From assembly GCF_900457465.1 (NCBI RefSeq), contig NZ_UAUU01000011.1, positions 1,426,001 through 1,490,000 on the forward strand: 64,000 nucleotides of DNA. Direction: 5' to 3'. Shown one piece after another: positions 45,345 to 54,640 of this stretch. How positions within the stretch are numbered: the stretch's first letter is position 1; each line of letters begins with the position of its first letter. Below the pieces are notes generated by a model, which had not been told where the DNA came from, ran no database searches, and saw only the letters and a list, made by a program, of their open reading frames with translations. Origin of the DNA: Sphingobacterium multivorum. GTDB taxonomy: Bacteria; Bacteroidota; Bacteroidia; Sphingobacteriales; Sphingobacteriaceae. The position numbers were made by a program, and so were the translations under genes.

Positions 45345-46400
45345 TTATGGAATTATTCTTTTTTTACGCATTTCGTCAAAGAGCTGATAAAACATTTGTT
45401 CGGTGTCCATAAATTCATGAAAGCCGAGACGCCTTGCCTTTGTGCCATCGGCAAAAAAATCATTATCCCAAGAAAATACAAAATCGCCAAAAGGCCAAGC
45501 TGAAACTTGATCATAGCTATAGCTTAATAAATGCTTTTCTTTTAATTTTTGCCATATAGGCTCCTTGTCTGCCATCATTGTGTTGAGTGATAGCGGAATA
45601 GGATCAGCGCTTTCCATATCAAAATAGGCCGCTAATTTGGGCCATAGTTCCTTCCAGCGGAAGAGATCGCCGTTGTTAATGTTGAAGGCTTGATTGGCCG
45701 CTTGTGGATTGGTCGAGGCCCATACCGTTGCTTTGGCTAATAGTGTTGCATCGGTCATTTCCATCAATGTCTGAAAAGCGCCAATTTTTCCTGGAAATCG
45801 AAGTGGAATACCGAGTTCTTTTGAGATAGATGCATATACAGCAATGAGCATCGCTAGATTCATGGGATTATTGGGGGCCGTTCCACCAACAACTGACGGA
45901 CGCATCGCTGACCAAGTCCATTTCTTACCCTTTTGCAATTGTTCGAGGTATTGCTGTTGGCTGGTATTGAATTCCGGCGGCATATGTCCGGCATCTGATT
46001 CTTTGGCTGGTGTCTTGAAAGGGCCCAGATGAGCACCATATACTTTATACCCTTGCATTAAGCTGATGTGCTGAAGATCACTTGCTACCGGTTCCACCGC
46101 GGTCAAAACATTGCTTAGCATTTTCATATTGGGCTCCACTAGCTCAGCCCAGGTCGGTCTATCCTGATAAGCAACGTAGTAAATATGGGTTACGGTATCC
46201 AAGTTGCCTAGCTTTTTGAGACAATCGGCTATATCCAATAAATCTACAGCGATAAAACGAACGTTAGCCCGATCGGCATTTGCTCGTCGTGATAAACCTA
46301 TAATTTCCCATTCCTCCATCTTTTCAAGATAGTCTATGAGATTGTTGCCAACAACGCCATTGGCGCCAACAACTAAAGCGGTGTTTTTTCTAGTCTTCAT
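45345..46400 (-). CDS. SDR/PRISE-type NAD(P)-dependent reductase
   Basis: 351 residues. Rossmann motif VVGANGVVGNNLIDYL at the N-terminus, then VTHIYYVAY, LQHISLMQGYKVYG with the Tyr and Lys of the PRISE family (progesterone 5-beta-reductase/iridoid synthase-like, YxxxK spaced differently from classical SDR), and RPSVVGG. Bacterial homologues reduce enone substrates. Divergent from an AraC gene 89 bases away, which probably regulates it. Confidence 0.88.
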   Translation of the reverse strand: MKTRKNTALVVGANGVVGNNLIDYLEKMEEWEIIGLSRRANADRANVRFIAVDLLDIADCLKKLGNLDTVTHIYYVAYQDRPTWAELVEPNMKMLSNVLTAVEPVASDLQHISLMQGYKVYGAHLGPFKTPAKESDAGHMPPEFNTSQQQYLEQLQKGKKWTWSAMRPSVVGGTAPNNPMNLAMLIAVYASISKELGIPLRFPGKIGAFQTLMEMTDATLLAKATVWASTNPQAANQAFNINNGDLFRWKELWPKLAAYFDMESADPIPLSLNTMMADKEPIWQKLKEKHLLSYSYDQVSAWPFGDFVFSWDNDFFADGTKARRLGFHEFMDTEQMFYQLFDEMRKKRIIP

Positions 46401-46489
46401 CTTTCTATATTACTTATAGGGCCAAAGTTAGTTGGAAGCTTAGTGGGTTTTAATGTAAAAATCCAATATAATTAGGTATATTTCTGAAA

Positions 46490-47309
46490 TGAAACGTTAT
46501 CGTCAGTTTGAACCGGTGCTTATTTCAGGGTTTAAGATACTTGAATGGACTCATCCGGAACACAATCACAATCATTACGAGTTCATTTTTATTCGTGAGG
46601 GACAGGGCGACATATTGTTAATGGGCATTCATTTCCTTACAAAGCAGGGTCGATCTTTCTACTAGGGCCAGATGACCAACATTATTTTGAAATCGAACAA
46701 CTCACCCATTTTGTATATCTTAAGTTCACCGACGCCTACCTTTGTCGTAACAGTTCGGGTTCTACGTCCGCTATACAACAGCTGGAATATCTTATAAAAA
46801 GTAGAGAAACTCATCAGATGGGGTTTCAGTTAGTTGGAGAAGATAATGCGATAATAACACTGATCTTTGATACCCTTCTCTTATTAAGAAAAGATCAAAT
46901 TGTAAATCAGGAGCTTATTTGGTTCCAATTATTCAGTGTTGTACATGTTTTGCAGCGGAATATGCCCGAATTGCGTAGCAATAGTTTTAAAAGCCGTGAC
47001 CTGCAGGCCATGTTTTGTTATATCCATAAAAATATTTACGATCCCAATCGTTTACGGATACAAATAATGGCGGAGCATTTTAATATTGCCAACGATTATC
47101 TCGGTATTTACTTTAAACGTCAGGCAGGAATTACCTTACGCGAATATATTCAAAACTACCGCAATACATTAATACGTCAAAGAATAGCAACAGGAAGAGT
47201 TACCTTAAAGGAATTGTCGCTGAATTTGGGCTGACTGATGTAAGTCACCTGAATAAGATTATACATAAAACGTAGTGTATTTCCGTCGATGTATTCAAAT
47301 CAAATGTAA
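46490..47309 (+). pseudogene. AraC-family regulator with three frameshifts
   Basis: ATG 46490: a cupin-type N-terminus FEPVLISGFKILEWTHPEHNHNHYEFIFIREG, continuing in a second frame as FPYKAGSIFLLGPDDQHYFE. The C-terminal DNA-binding part (MAEHFNIANDYLGIYFKRQAGITLREYIQ) is in the middle frame, then FGLTDVSHLNKII and a short SMYSNQM tail in others. Repair needs one A added at 46620-46621, one G at 47222, and one A removed at 47267-47270. It is divergent from the SDR gene and likely its regulator. Stop at 47307-47309. Confidence 0.75.
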
Positions 47310-47406
47310 TCTAGCAATAGTTGAGCAAGATAGCTTATGAATGTAATAGGTTACCGGCCGAGGCGGAAAGGATTTAGAGAAGTAAAATACGTATTAAAAA
47401 TTTTAG

Positions 47407-47976
47407 AAAATTGAGCTGTTATATAGAAATATTGCGGAAGAGATTATCCGATTAGCGCAGGACGACGAATCAATGCGGGAAAAGTTATTGCAGAGGGGAG
47501 AGCTTCATGGTGGATATCATGTGGAGATGGAAACAATTCACCGACGGAATGCAAAAAGATTACGTGAAATCATTGCCGAAATAGGTTATCCAACTATTTC
47601 AAAAGTCGGCGAAGCAGCTAGCAATTCAGCTTGGCTGATTGTTCAGCATGCGATAGGAGAACCTCAATTTATGCAAGATTGTTATCAGTTGCTTCTTGAT
47701 AATATCATGGACATCAATCTCGCAAATCTGGCTTATTTGCACGATCGAATTCAGGTTTTCAAAAGTAAGCCGCAACGTTATGGGACACAGTTAAGCAGCT
47801 GTGGCAGTATTTATCCCATGGAAGATAAAAATGCAATAAACAGCTTAAGGAGCACAATGAACCTTTTACCCCTTAATCCTAAAGAAATGAATAAAATTGA
47901 AGATGTGAAGCGAATTCCATTTCTGGATCAGGAGAACGACACCTATAATGAGTGGCGAAAAAAGTTGGCTGGGTGA
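47407..47976 (+). CDS. DUF6624-like protein, start codon uncertain
   Basis: The open frame begins after a TAG at 47404 and runs to 47976 with KIELLYRNIAEEIIRLAQDD, then GGYHVEMETIHRRNAKRLREIIAEIGYP, VQHAIGEPQFM, and NLAYLHDRIQV; this fits a DUF6624-type domain. No ATG precedes the conserved start; the first, at 47473, would cut part of the domain. A lost T in TA(T)G at 47404-47406 would restore an ATG just before KIEL. Function of the family unknown. Confidence 0.6.
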   Translation, partial: KIELLYRNIAEEIIRLAQDDESMREKLLQRGELHGGYHVEMETIHRRNAKRLREIIAEIGYPTISKVGEAASNSAWLIVQHAIGEPQFMQDCYQLLLDNIMDINLANLAYLHDRIQVFKSKPQRYGTQLSSCGSIYPMEDKNAINSLRSTMNLLPLNPKEMNKIEDVKRIPFLDQENDTYNEWRKKLAG

Positions 47977-48013
47977 ATTGATTTTTCGACATTTTTTGTA
48001 GATTTGTCGATTA

Positions 48014-48601
48014 ATGACAGGTCAACAAGAAAATATTAAAGAGGAAATTATCTTATCATCCATGAAAGTGTTTGAAACCTATGGATTTGCAAGGGTTTCC
48101 ATGCAGGATATTTCAAAAGCTTGTGGAAAGGGGCGGAGCACGTTATATTACTACTTTACCAGTAAGATGGATGTCTTTGATGCGATTGCGGAGTACTTAT
48201 GTCAGCAAGTGTTTGAGGTCGCGAGTAAAACTTATAACAGGGACGCTTCACTGGAAGATAATTTAGTTGGTTTTTTACAAGCAAAACTACGTCAGATTAA
48301 TTTAATTACGAAACGTTTTCATCTCGCATTCGAAGATATGAAATCCGATCCGGCCCTGATGGTTTCAAAAACACGTTACATGCTGGACGACGAGATTAAG
48401 CTGATTCGTGAAATGATTGAATTAGCCGTTAGGAAAGAAGAAATTCAGGCCTTGGAGGAAAAGGATATCCTGTTTTTATCGGAAATGTTAGTGACAACAT
48501 CACGTTGTTTTGAGCAGGAAGTTTTACTTTTTGATCGTTTTCCGGATTTTGAAGCTAGGCTTTCCTGGTTGACAAGTATATGTGTTAAGGGGCTGCGCTA
48601 G
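48014..48601 (+). CDS. TetR/AcrR-family transcription regulator
   Basis: 195 residues. N-terminal HTH typical of TetR: IILSSMKVFETYGFARVSMQDISKACGKGRSTLYYYFTSKMDVFDAIAEYL. The C-terminal ligand half is helical and divergent. ATG 48014. Targets unknown; the downstream two small genes 140 bases away are candidates. Confidence 0.93.
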   Translation: MTGQQENIKEEIILSSMKVFETYGFARVSMQDISKACGKGRSTLYYYFTSKMDVFDAIAEYLCQQVFEVASKTYNRDASLEDNLVGFLQAKLRQINLITKRFHLAFEDMKSDPALMVSKTRYMLDDEIKLIREMIELAVRKEEIQALEEKDILFLSEMLVTTSRCFEQEVLLFDRFPDFEARLSWLTSICVKGLR

Positions 48602-48741
48602 CCATTCGACAGGATAACGAGAAAAAGTTATTGTAAATAATAGGGACGTATATGGTTCTTTTTTTAGAAGGTGGTTTCGACAAAAATACAAAATATGTCT
48701 ATTTTGATTGATCGATTCTTTTTATACAGACAATAAACAGG

Positions 48742-49044
48742 ATGACAACTATGGTGTTAAATGCGAAAGTAGGCAAGTCGGTGGATAGCTTTGCATCAGA
48801 AAGATGCGTTTTGGTCATGGTGGAGACAGAGGAAACGATCCGTCCTGAAATGATGGGGGTACTGGATCCCGATATTGATTGTTATTTATTGATACACAAT
48901 GATGTGGAGAGCTTGGATAGCCTCGCTCTTGCGCTGGAAAATGAAAATAAAAAGGTTCGACTAGCCCGAGATTTTGAGGAACTGAAACAGATGCCTTTTT
49001 TGAACCACCAATTACAACAAATTGCCGTTAAAATTTTGAAATAA
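48742..49044 (+). CDS. hypothetical protein, 100 aa
   Basis: Small soluble protein (CVLVMVETEETIRPEMM, DPDIDCYLLIHNDVESLDSLALALE, FLNHQLQQIAVKIL), alternating strand/helix. Not recognised. An AGGA precedes ATG 48742. Followed 7 bases later by another small gene on the same strand, so they probably form one unit. Confidence 0.5.
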   Translation: MTTMVLNAKVGKSVDSFASERCVLVMVETEETIRPEMMGVLDPDIDCYLLIHNDVESLDSLALALENENKKVRLARDFEELKQMPFLNHQLQQIAVKILK

Positions 49045-49051
49045 TCTAAAT

Positions 49052-49282
49052 ATGTATAAAGTTGTTTATTCTTTATCTCGTAAGCTGAAGTGGAAAGCCA
49101 GCGAGATTTATCATTTTCTCTATCAGAGTTTCCCGGAGATAAAAAATATTGATTTATTGTTGGATGATCAGCAATTTTTGCTTGTCCTGCGGATTAGTAC
49201 CCGATTGGAATTTTCTATTCTGAACATCTGCCAGAAACAGGGGTTGGCAATGCAATTTGTACAGGTAGAAGATACTGATTAA
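49052..49282 (+). CDS. hypothetical protein, 76 aa
   Basis: Small protein (MYKVVYSLSRKLKWKASEIYHFLYQSFPEIK, LLLDDQQFLLVLRISTRLEF) 7 bases after the 100-aa gene; probably same operon. No recognised family. Its 3' end overlaps a 31-bp tandem repeat. Confidence 0.5.
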   Translation: MYKVVYSLSRKLKWKASEIYHFLYQSFPEIKNIDLLLDDQQFLLVLRISTRLEFSILNICQKQGLAMQFVQVEDTD

Positions 49283-49319
49283 TCCGTCTGTACAGGTAGA
49301 AAATCCTGACGAACCCGTG
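49258..49319. repeat. 31-bp imperfect tandem repeat, 2 copies
   Basis: Units at 49258-49288 and 49289-49319, starting TGTACAGGTAGAA, are identical at 25 of 31 positions. The first overlaps the end of the 76-aa gene, so its stop lies within the repeat. Confidence 0.7.
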
Positions 49320-49555
49320 CGGTTTACAAAGCTTAGCTTATCGCAGATGTTCAAGCATGATGCGGTGAGCCGTAAAGAAACAGCAACTTGAGCTTTATGG
49401 CAACATAATTCTGAAAGTTGCTTTTTACTTTTGTTATCGTTCCTTCAAAACATTTTTTCCATCCATTGGTTAATTTTATCGTGCGGATGGAATCTGTGTT
49501 GTACATAGGAATTTTATGCAGTCATTTAAAACAGAAAACAACAATTTTATCAAGT

Positions 49556-50611
49556 ATGAGTACATTTTCAATTAGAGCTTTTGGAACAAGTGCACCAACG
49601 GCCGATCTAAAACAGATGGATATTGAACGTCGCGAAGTGACGGAGAAAGATGTCGAGATTGATATCTTATTTTGTGGAGTTTGCCATTCGGATTTACATA
49701 CAGCGCGAAACGAATGGGGTGGGACCGTTTATCCGAATGTACCCGGCCATGAAATTGTAGGGCGAATTACTCAAGTTGGCTCAGCGGTAACCAAGTTTAA
49801 AGTCGGCGATTTGGCTGGTGTAGGCTGTATGGTAGATAGTTGTCGCGAATGTGAAAGTTGTAAGGAAGGACTGGAACAATATTGTGAAAATGGAAATATT
49901 CAAACCTACAATGGACACGATAAGCACCTTAATAAACAGACATTCGGCGGTTATTCCGAACGCGTTGTAGTAGACCAGGATTTTGTGCTCCACATTCCTG
50001 AAAATTTGGATCTTGCAGCAACAGCGCCTTTATTATGTGCTGGAATTACCACTTATTCGCCTTTGAGGCATTGGAATGTGGGACCAGGAAAAAAAGTAGG
50101 TATCGTAGGTATCGGCGGCTTGGGACACATGGGGGTAAAAATAGCGAAAGCAATGGGAGCACAAGTTGTTGTCATTACAACGTCTGCGTCTAAAGTGGAT
50201 GACGCCAAACGTTTAGGTGCCGATGAAGTGATCTTGTCAACTGATGCAGAACAAATGAAAGCGCATGCGGGAACTTTACATTTCATTTTAGATTGCGTTT
50301 CGGCACAGCATGACATCAATGCCTATTTAAGTTTATTGAAACGAGATGGTTCCCTTACTCTTGTTGGTGCTCCGGAGCATCCACTTCCTGTGGCTCCTTT
50401 TAGCCTGATTCCAACACGAAAGAGTTTTTCAGGTTCGATGATCGGGGGGATAGCCGAAACACAGGAGATGCTTGATTTTTGTGGTAAACACAATATTATA
50501 TCCGACATAGAGCTGATTAAAATGCAGGATATCAATCATGCTTATGATAGACTATTGAAAAGTGATGTTAAATACCGGTTTGTTATTGACATGGCAAGTT
50601 TGAAAAACTAG
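49556..50611 (+). CDS. zinc-dependent alcohol dehydrogenase (YahK/CAD-like)
   Basis: 351 residues from ATG 49556 (MSTFSIRAFGTSAP); the frame to 49418 is not needed. MDR family: CGVCHSDLHTA and NVPGHEIVG give the catalytic zinc ligands, DSCRECESCKEGLEQYC the structural zinc, and VGIVGIGGLGHMGVKIAKAM the NADP(H) Rossmann motif. Similar E. coli YahK and cinnamyl alcohol dehydrogenases reduce aldehydes with NADPH. Ends in a terminator. Confidence 0.95.
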   Translation: MSTFSIRAFGTSAPTADLKQMDIERREVTEKDVEIDILFCGVCHSDLHTARNEWGGTVYPNVPGHEIVGRITQVGSAVTKFKVGDLAGVGCMVDSCRECESCKEGLEQYCENGNIQTYNGHDKHLNKQTFGGYSERVVVDQDFVLHIPENLDLAATAPLLCAGITTYSPLRHWNVGPGKKVGIVGIGGLGHMGVKIAKAMGAQVVVITTSASKVDDAKRLGADEVILSTDAEQMKAHAGTLHFILDCVSAQHDINAYLSLLKRDGSLTLVGAPEHPLPVAPFSLIPTRKSFSGSMIGGIAETQEMLDFCGKHNIISDIELIKMQDINHAYDRLLKSDVKYRFVIDMASLKN

Positions 50612-50631
50612 CACAATAAAATTATTCAATG

Positions 50632-50673
50632 CTGAACCATCAAGGGGAATTTCAAGTACCTTTGATGGTTCAG
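50632..50673 (+). terminator. terminator of alcohol dehydrogenase
   Basis: CTGAACCATCAA (50632-50643) with TTGATGGTTCAG (50662-50673), then TCTGTTT. Confidence 0.78.
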
Positions 50674-50769
50674 TCTGTTTATAGAGGTATTTTTACCTAA
50701 TTATTGAGTTAACCTTTTACCCTTTAAAATTGTTAACATGGGTAATGATGGTAAATATTGGTCGTTTTT

Positions 50770-52062
50770 ATGGAAAAAAATAAAATTATTGTGTTTTGGT
50801 TTCGTCGTGATTTACGGCTGGATGATAATGCCGGGCTTGCTCGCGCGCTGGCTTTGGGTTATCCCGTATTACCTATTTTCATATTTGACGAGGAAATTTT
50901 GAAGCAATTGGAGGATAAAAGGGATCGACGTCTTCATTACATCCATCAGGCTTTAACCCGTATCAATACTATACTAGGGGAAAGTGGTGCAACGTTGAAT
51001 ACGTTCTATGGTAAACCTATCGCTATCTACAGGGACTTGGTTGAAAAATTTGATGTGCAGGGCGTCTATTGTAATCGGGACTATGAGCCAATGGCAATTG
51101 CGCGGGACAAAGAAATTTTTGAGTTCTGTCAAGCTAAGGGAATTCCCTTCAAAGCTGTGAAAGATCAGGTTATTTTTGATAAAGTAGATATCTTAAAGAA
51201 TGATGGGACACCATATACGGTTTATACGCCTTATGCAAAAAAATGGCGTGAGAAATTACGTCCTGATGACCATCGTTCCTATACCTACGCAATGGAATCC
51301 TTCGTTCAGCAAAAGCATCAGCAGATCATTTCTTTGGAGAACTTAGGTTTTTTAGAGACCGATCTTAGCTTTAAAGAACCACACCTGGATGCTACTATCA
51401 TTGATCACTATGATAAAACCCGCGATTATCCAGCGTTAATGGGCACTACTCATTTGGGGATAGCACTTCGTTTTGGAACAATCAGTGTACGTCGGTGTGT
51501 TACCTTTGCTTTCAAACACAATGCGACCTGGTTGTCTGAATTGATCTGGCGTGAATTTTTTATGCAGATTCTCTATCACTATCCGCATGTTGTTACCGAA
51601 TCCTTTAGAAAGCAATACGACGCCATACAATGGCGGAACGATGAGGTAGAATTCCAGCAATGGTGTGAAGGACAGACCGGATATCCTTTAGTAGATGCGG
51701 GTATGCGCCAATTGAATACTTCCGGTTATATGCACAATCGCGTACGAATGGTCGTAGCCAGTTTTCTTTGTAAACACCTTTTGATTGACTGGAGATGGGG
51801 GGAGGCCTACTTTGCGCAAAAATTAAATGATTATGATCTGTCGGCCAATAATGGTAACTGGCAATGGGCCTCAGGCAGTGGCTGTGACGCAGCCCCGTAT
51901 TTCAGGGTTTTTAATCCGACGCTTCAGGCTGAGAAGTTCGATAAAAATCAGGAATATATAAAGCAATGGGTTCCTGAATTAGGTACTCCAGCCTATTGTG
52001 AGCCTATGGTTGACCATCAGATTGCCCGTGATCGTGCGATAAGACCTACGCAAAGGCGTTGA
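50770..52062 (+). CDS. class I photolyase/cryptochrome (phrB-like); C-terminus likely frameshifted
   Basis: About 430 residues from ATG 50770 (MEKNKIIVFWFRRDLRLDDNAGL). DNA photolyase domain, then FAD-binding: LIWREFFMQILYHYP, RMVVASFLCKHLLIDWRWGE, and GNWQWASGSGCDAAPYFRVFNP. Repairs cyclobutane pyrimidine dimers using light. The final residues read RAIRPTQRR, but with one extra A at 52041-52042 the frame gives RAIKTYAKALK with stop at 52065-52067, which looks like a true photolyase C-terminus. The protein is only affected at its last residues. Confidence 0.94.
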   Translation: MEKNKIIVFWFRRDLRLDDNAGLARALALGYPVLPIFIFDEEILKQLEDKRDRRLHYIHQALTRINTILGESGATLNTFYGKPIAIYRDLVEKFDVQGVYCNRDYEPMAIARDKEIFEFCQAKGIPFKAVKDQVIFDKVDILKNDGTPYTVYTPYAKKWREKLRPDDHRSYTYAMESFVQQKHQQIISLENLGFLETDLSFKEPHLDATIIDHYDKTRDYPALMGTTHLGIALRFGTISVRRCVTFAFKHNATWLSELIWREFFMQILYHYPHVVTESFRKQYDAIQWRNDEVEFQQWCEGQTGYPLVDAGMRQLNTSGYMHNRVRMVVASFLCKHLLIDWRWGEAYFAQKLNDYDLSANNGNWQWASGSGCDAAPYFRVFNPTLQAEKFDKNQEYIKQWVPELGTPAYCEPMVDHQIARDRAIRPTQRR

Positions 52063-52071
52063 AATAATAGA

Positions 52072-52132
52072 ATTGAATGTCTACATCTTACGAGAGGTTT
52101 TAAGGACCAACAAGTCGGAGTAGACATTCAAT
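52072..52132. terminator. long inverted repeat between convergent genes
   Basis: Perfect 13-bp arms, ATTGAATGTCTAC (52072-52084) and GTAGACATTCAAT (52120-52132), with a 35-base loop. A T-tract (TTTTT) follows at 52141-52145. Can terminate the photolyase transcript. Confidence 0.7.
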
Positions 52133-52146
52133 GTATCTTATTTTTA

Positions 52147-52928
52147 TCAATCTAAAAACTCGGCAACGAATGCGTCGAATACCTGTGGATTTCAGCTTGA
52201 ACCCAGTGACCAGCATTAGGAATTGTTTTAAATACGGCATTTGGAAATTGTTCCCTGATCTTAATCTTATCTTCAGGTAATATGTATCTTGATTTTTCTC
52301 CTGGTAGAAATAATGTGGGGCCGTTGAATATTCCTGATTTTACCCCGACAGTAATAAACTCCGTATATTTATTTTTTAAAACATCCAGATTAAAGCGCCA
52401 ATCTAATTTTCGATCTTCTCTGATATATACATTTTTCAATAAAAATTGGATAACACCCGGATCGCTCAAGTAGTGTTCAATCTTTACTTGTACATCTTTC
52501 CTGTTTTCTAGTGTTGTAATATCTACAGCAGATAGCGCGTCGAATATGTCCTCATGATGTGGAGGATAAGCTTTCGGAGCTATATCAGCGATGATCAGTT
52601 TTTCAATCTTTTCAGGATGGTCAATAGCAAATTGCATCGCTACTTTTCCGCCTAGAGAATGGCCCAATAGCAATACTTTATCTGCTCCAATGGATGCAAT
52701 ATAGGACAGCAGATCGTCTACCATAACTTCCACCGACATATCTTCACTATGGAAACTTCGTCCGTGATTACGAAGATCGAGTAGATGTACCTGTCTTTTC
52801 TCGCCAAAACTACGACCAAAGGATCCCCAGTTGTCTGCCATGCCAAAAAGCCCATGTAGGACAATTAATGGAGTGCCACCGTTATCTGCGCCATATATTT
52901 TGCTGTGTTGTAATTCTTTCAATGCCAT
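52147..52928 (-). CDS. alpha/beta hydrolase, YbfF-like esterase (C-terminal frameshift)
   Basis: About 258-259 residues. Oxyanion region VLHGLFGMADNWGSFGR, nucleophile LGHSLGGKVAM (Ser near residue 94), and a C-terminal His in NAGHWVQAE. The frame as read ends IHRYSTHSLPSF; adding one A at the TTT 52190-52192 (plus strand) gives NPQVFDAFVAEFLD with stop at 52147-52149, the expected family end. Carboxylesterase of broad acyl-ester type (YbfF). Confidence 0.85.
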
Positions 52929-53148
52929 GATATCTATTATTACGATTTATCACTGTATGTGACGTGTATATGCAGCGAAGTTAGCTTTTGTTGGTGATTT
53001 TTTGATCGAAATATTAGTAAAACATTACATAACTTTCTATCCATCCGTCTTATCGCTCTTATCAAAATGGTAGTATTTGGTGATTTATTGGTAGGTCATC
53101 GCCGCTAAATCCAGCTTAATTTTGTATTAAACTTAATTCATAAAATAG

Positions 53149-53703
53149 ATGAGAAATAGCGCATTAATAGTCATTGATATTCAAAACGAGTATTTTGAAG
53201 ATGGCGGAATGGAACTTGTGGATCCCTTAAAGGCAGGGATGAACGCCAGAAGAGTGATCGACCAATTTAGGCGAGAAAAGTTACCTGTGGTTCATATCCA
53301 ACATATTTCCTCAGATCCAAAAGCAATGCCATTCTTTATTGATGGCACAAGAGCTGCCGAAATTCATGAAAGCGTGAGTCCAATGCCAAACGAGCTAGTA
53401 ATACGTAAACATTTTCCCAACAGCTTTAGAGAGACAGAATTATTGGATTACCTTCGCAGCAATAAGGTCGAGAAACTTGTTGTCGTAGGCATGATGACCC
53501 ATATGTGTATCGACGCTACGGTACGCGCCGCTGTCGATTTAGGTTTTTCATGTACTGTAATTGCTGATGCCTGTGCAACGCGAGATCTTGAGATTAATGG
53601 TTCCGTAGTTGCTGCACTGGATGTTCAGCATGCCTTTCTTGCTGCTTTGGCGTTCTTTTATGCGCAGGTTCAGGATACCGAGACGTACTTGGCACGCTAT
53701 TGA
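53149..53703 (+). CDS. isochorismatase-family cysteine hydrolase
   Basis: 184 residues. Start ALIVIDIQNEYFEDGG gives the catalytic Asp, VIRKHFPNSF the Lys, and VVGMMTHMCIDATVRAAVDLGF the Cys within a cis-peptide. This is the complete triad of the family, which includes nicotinamidase, ureidoacrylate and N-carbamoylsarcosine hydrolases. Substrate not determinable. Ends in a perfect hairpin. Confidence 0.93.
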   Translation: MRNSALIVIDIQNEYFEDGGMELVDPLKAGMNARRVIDQFRREKLPVVHIQHISSDPKAMPFFIDGTRAAEIHESVSPMPNELVIRKHFPNSFRETELLDYLRSNKVEKLVVVGMMTHMCIDATVRAAVDLGFSCTVIADACATRDLEINGSVVAALDVQHAFLAALAFFYAQVQDTETYLARY

Positions 53704-53710
53704 TTTATAG

Positions 53711-53754
53711 GGAAATCGGGCCATGGGGAGGCCGATCTGCATGGCCCGATTTCC
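53711..53754. terminator. 15-bp hairpin between convergent genes
   Basis: GGAAATCGGGCCATG (53711-53725) and CATGGCCCGATTTCC (53740-53754), 14-base loop; no T-tract on the plus side but strong stem. Confidence 0.72.
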
Positions 53755-53788
53755 ATAGCGACAATTTGTATAATAGATAATTCAACAT

Positions 53789-54640
53789 TTACTTGAATTC
53801 CTGAATAAATGCACTTATGGTTTTTCCAGTTTGAGTTTTAAAAAAACGCATTAAATGATTGGGTTCTGAAAAGTTAAGAGCAAAAGCAATTTGATTAACG
53901 GAATGGTCAGAGTGGATCAGCAGATCCTGAATCTCAAATAGTAACCGTTGTCGAAGTAAGTGGGCAGCTGTGGTATTAAACTGTGCCTTAACGGCCTGAT
54001 TTAGTGTAATCCTACTTATTCCCATAAGTGTCGCATATTCGTTTACCCGTTGTTTCTCCCGAATGAACTGTTCCATAAGCTCTTTGAATTGATAGGCGAA
54101 GTTATTTTCCGCTTTTTGGTTCGGAAGCATATTTAAGCGTGCATATTTTCGGTTTAAAGTTTGCAATAGGTAATAAAGTAAAGAACGAATAATATGGACG
54201 CTATCTGCTTGGGTTTCCATGAGTTCAAGTTTAATTTCGGCGAGAAGACCTAAGAATTTTGACATATGTGTGTCATCTGCTATAATCTGTGGTACATAAC
54301 TAAGCTGGTAGAAATATAATAGTTTGTATGTGAATAATTTATCCGAAAAGAAATCATTTAAAAAGTCTTCCTGAAAAATCAATGTTGTAAACTCAAGGTG
54401 TTCAGGATCCAGTTCCCAGGTATGTTTCTGAAAAGCTGAAATAAAGATAATTGAATTGTCGGACAAGGAGAGGATCTCTTGCCCCAATATCAATCTGCCT
54501 TTCGCTTTTTTGAAAAATAGAATTTCAAAAAAGTCTTTATGGTAAGTTTCTTGATGTGTATAATCCGTTTCTATTTCGTTGAGGACATTCAACAAGAAGT
54601 CAACACCGCATTCTCCCTTATGGAATTTTATTGTTCTCAA
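53789..54640 (-). CDS. AraC-family transcription regulator
   Basis: 283 residues. N-terminal cupin-like half with FFKKAKGRLILGQEIL and AFQKHTWELDPE; C-terminal double HTH (NEYATLMGISRITLNQAVKAQFNTTAAHLLRQRLLFE, SVNQIAFALNFSEPNHLMRFFKTQTGKT). Standard AraC size. Effector unknown. The upstream 560 bases contain no gene but several hairpins. Confidence 0.93.
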   Translation of the reverse strand: MRTIKFHKGECGVDFLLNVLNEIETDYTHQETYHKDFFEILFFKKAKGRLILGQEILSLSDNSIIFISAFQKHTWELDPEHLEFTTLIFQEDFLNDFFSDKLFTYKLLYFYQLSYVPQIIADDTHMSKFLGLLAEIKLELMETQADSVHIIRSLLYYLLQTLNRKYARLNMLPNQKAENNFAYQFKELMEQFIREKQRVNEYATLMGISRITLNQAVKAQFNTTAAHLLRQRLLFEIQDLLIHSDHSVNQIAFALNFSEPNHLMRFFKTQTGKTISAFIQEFK

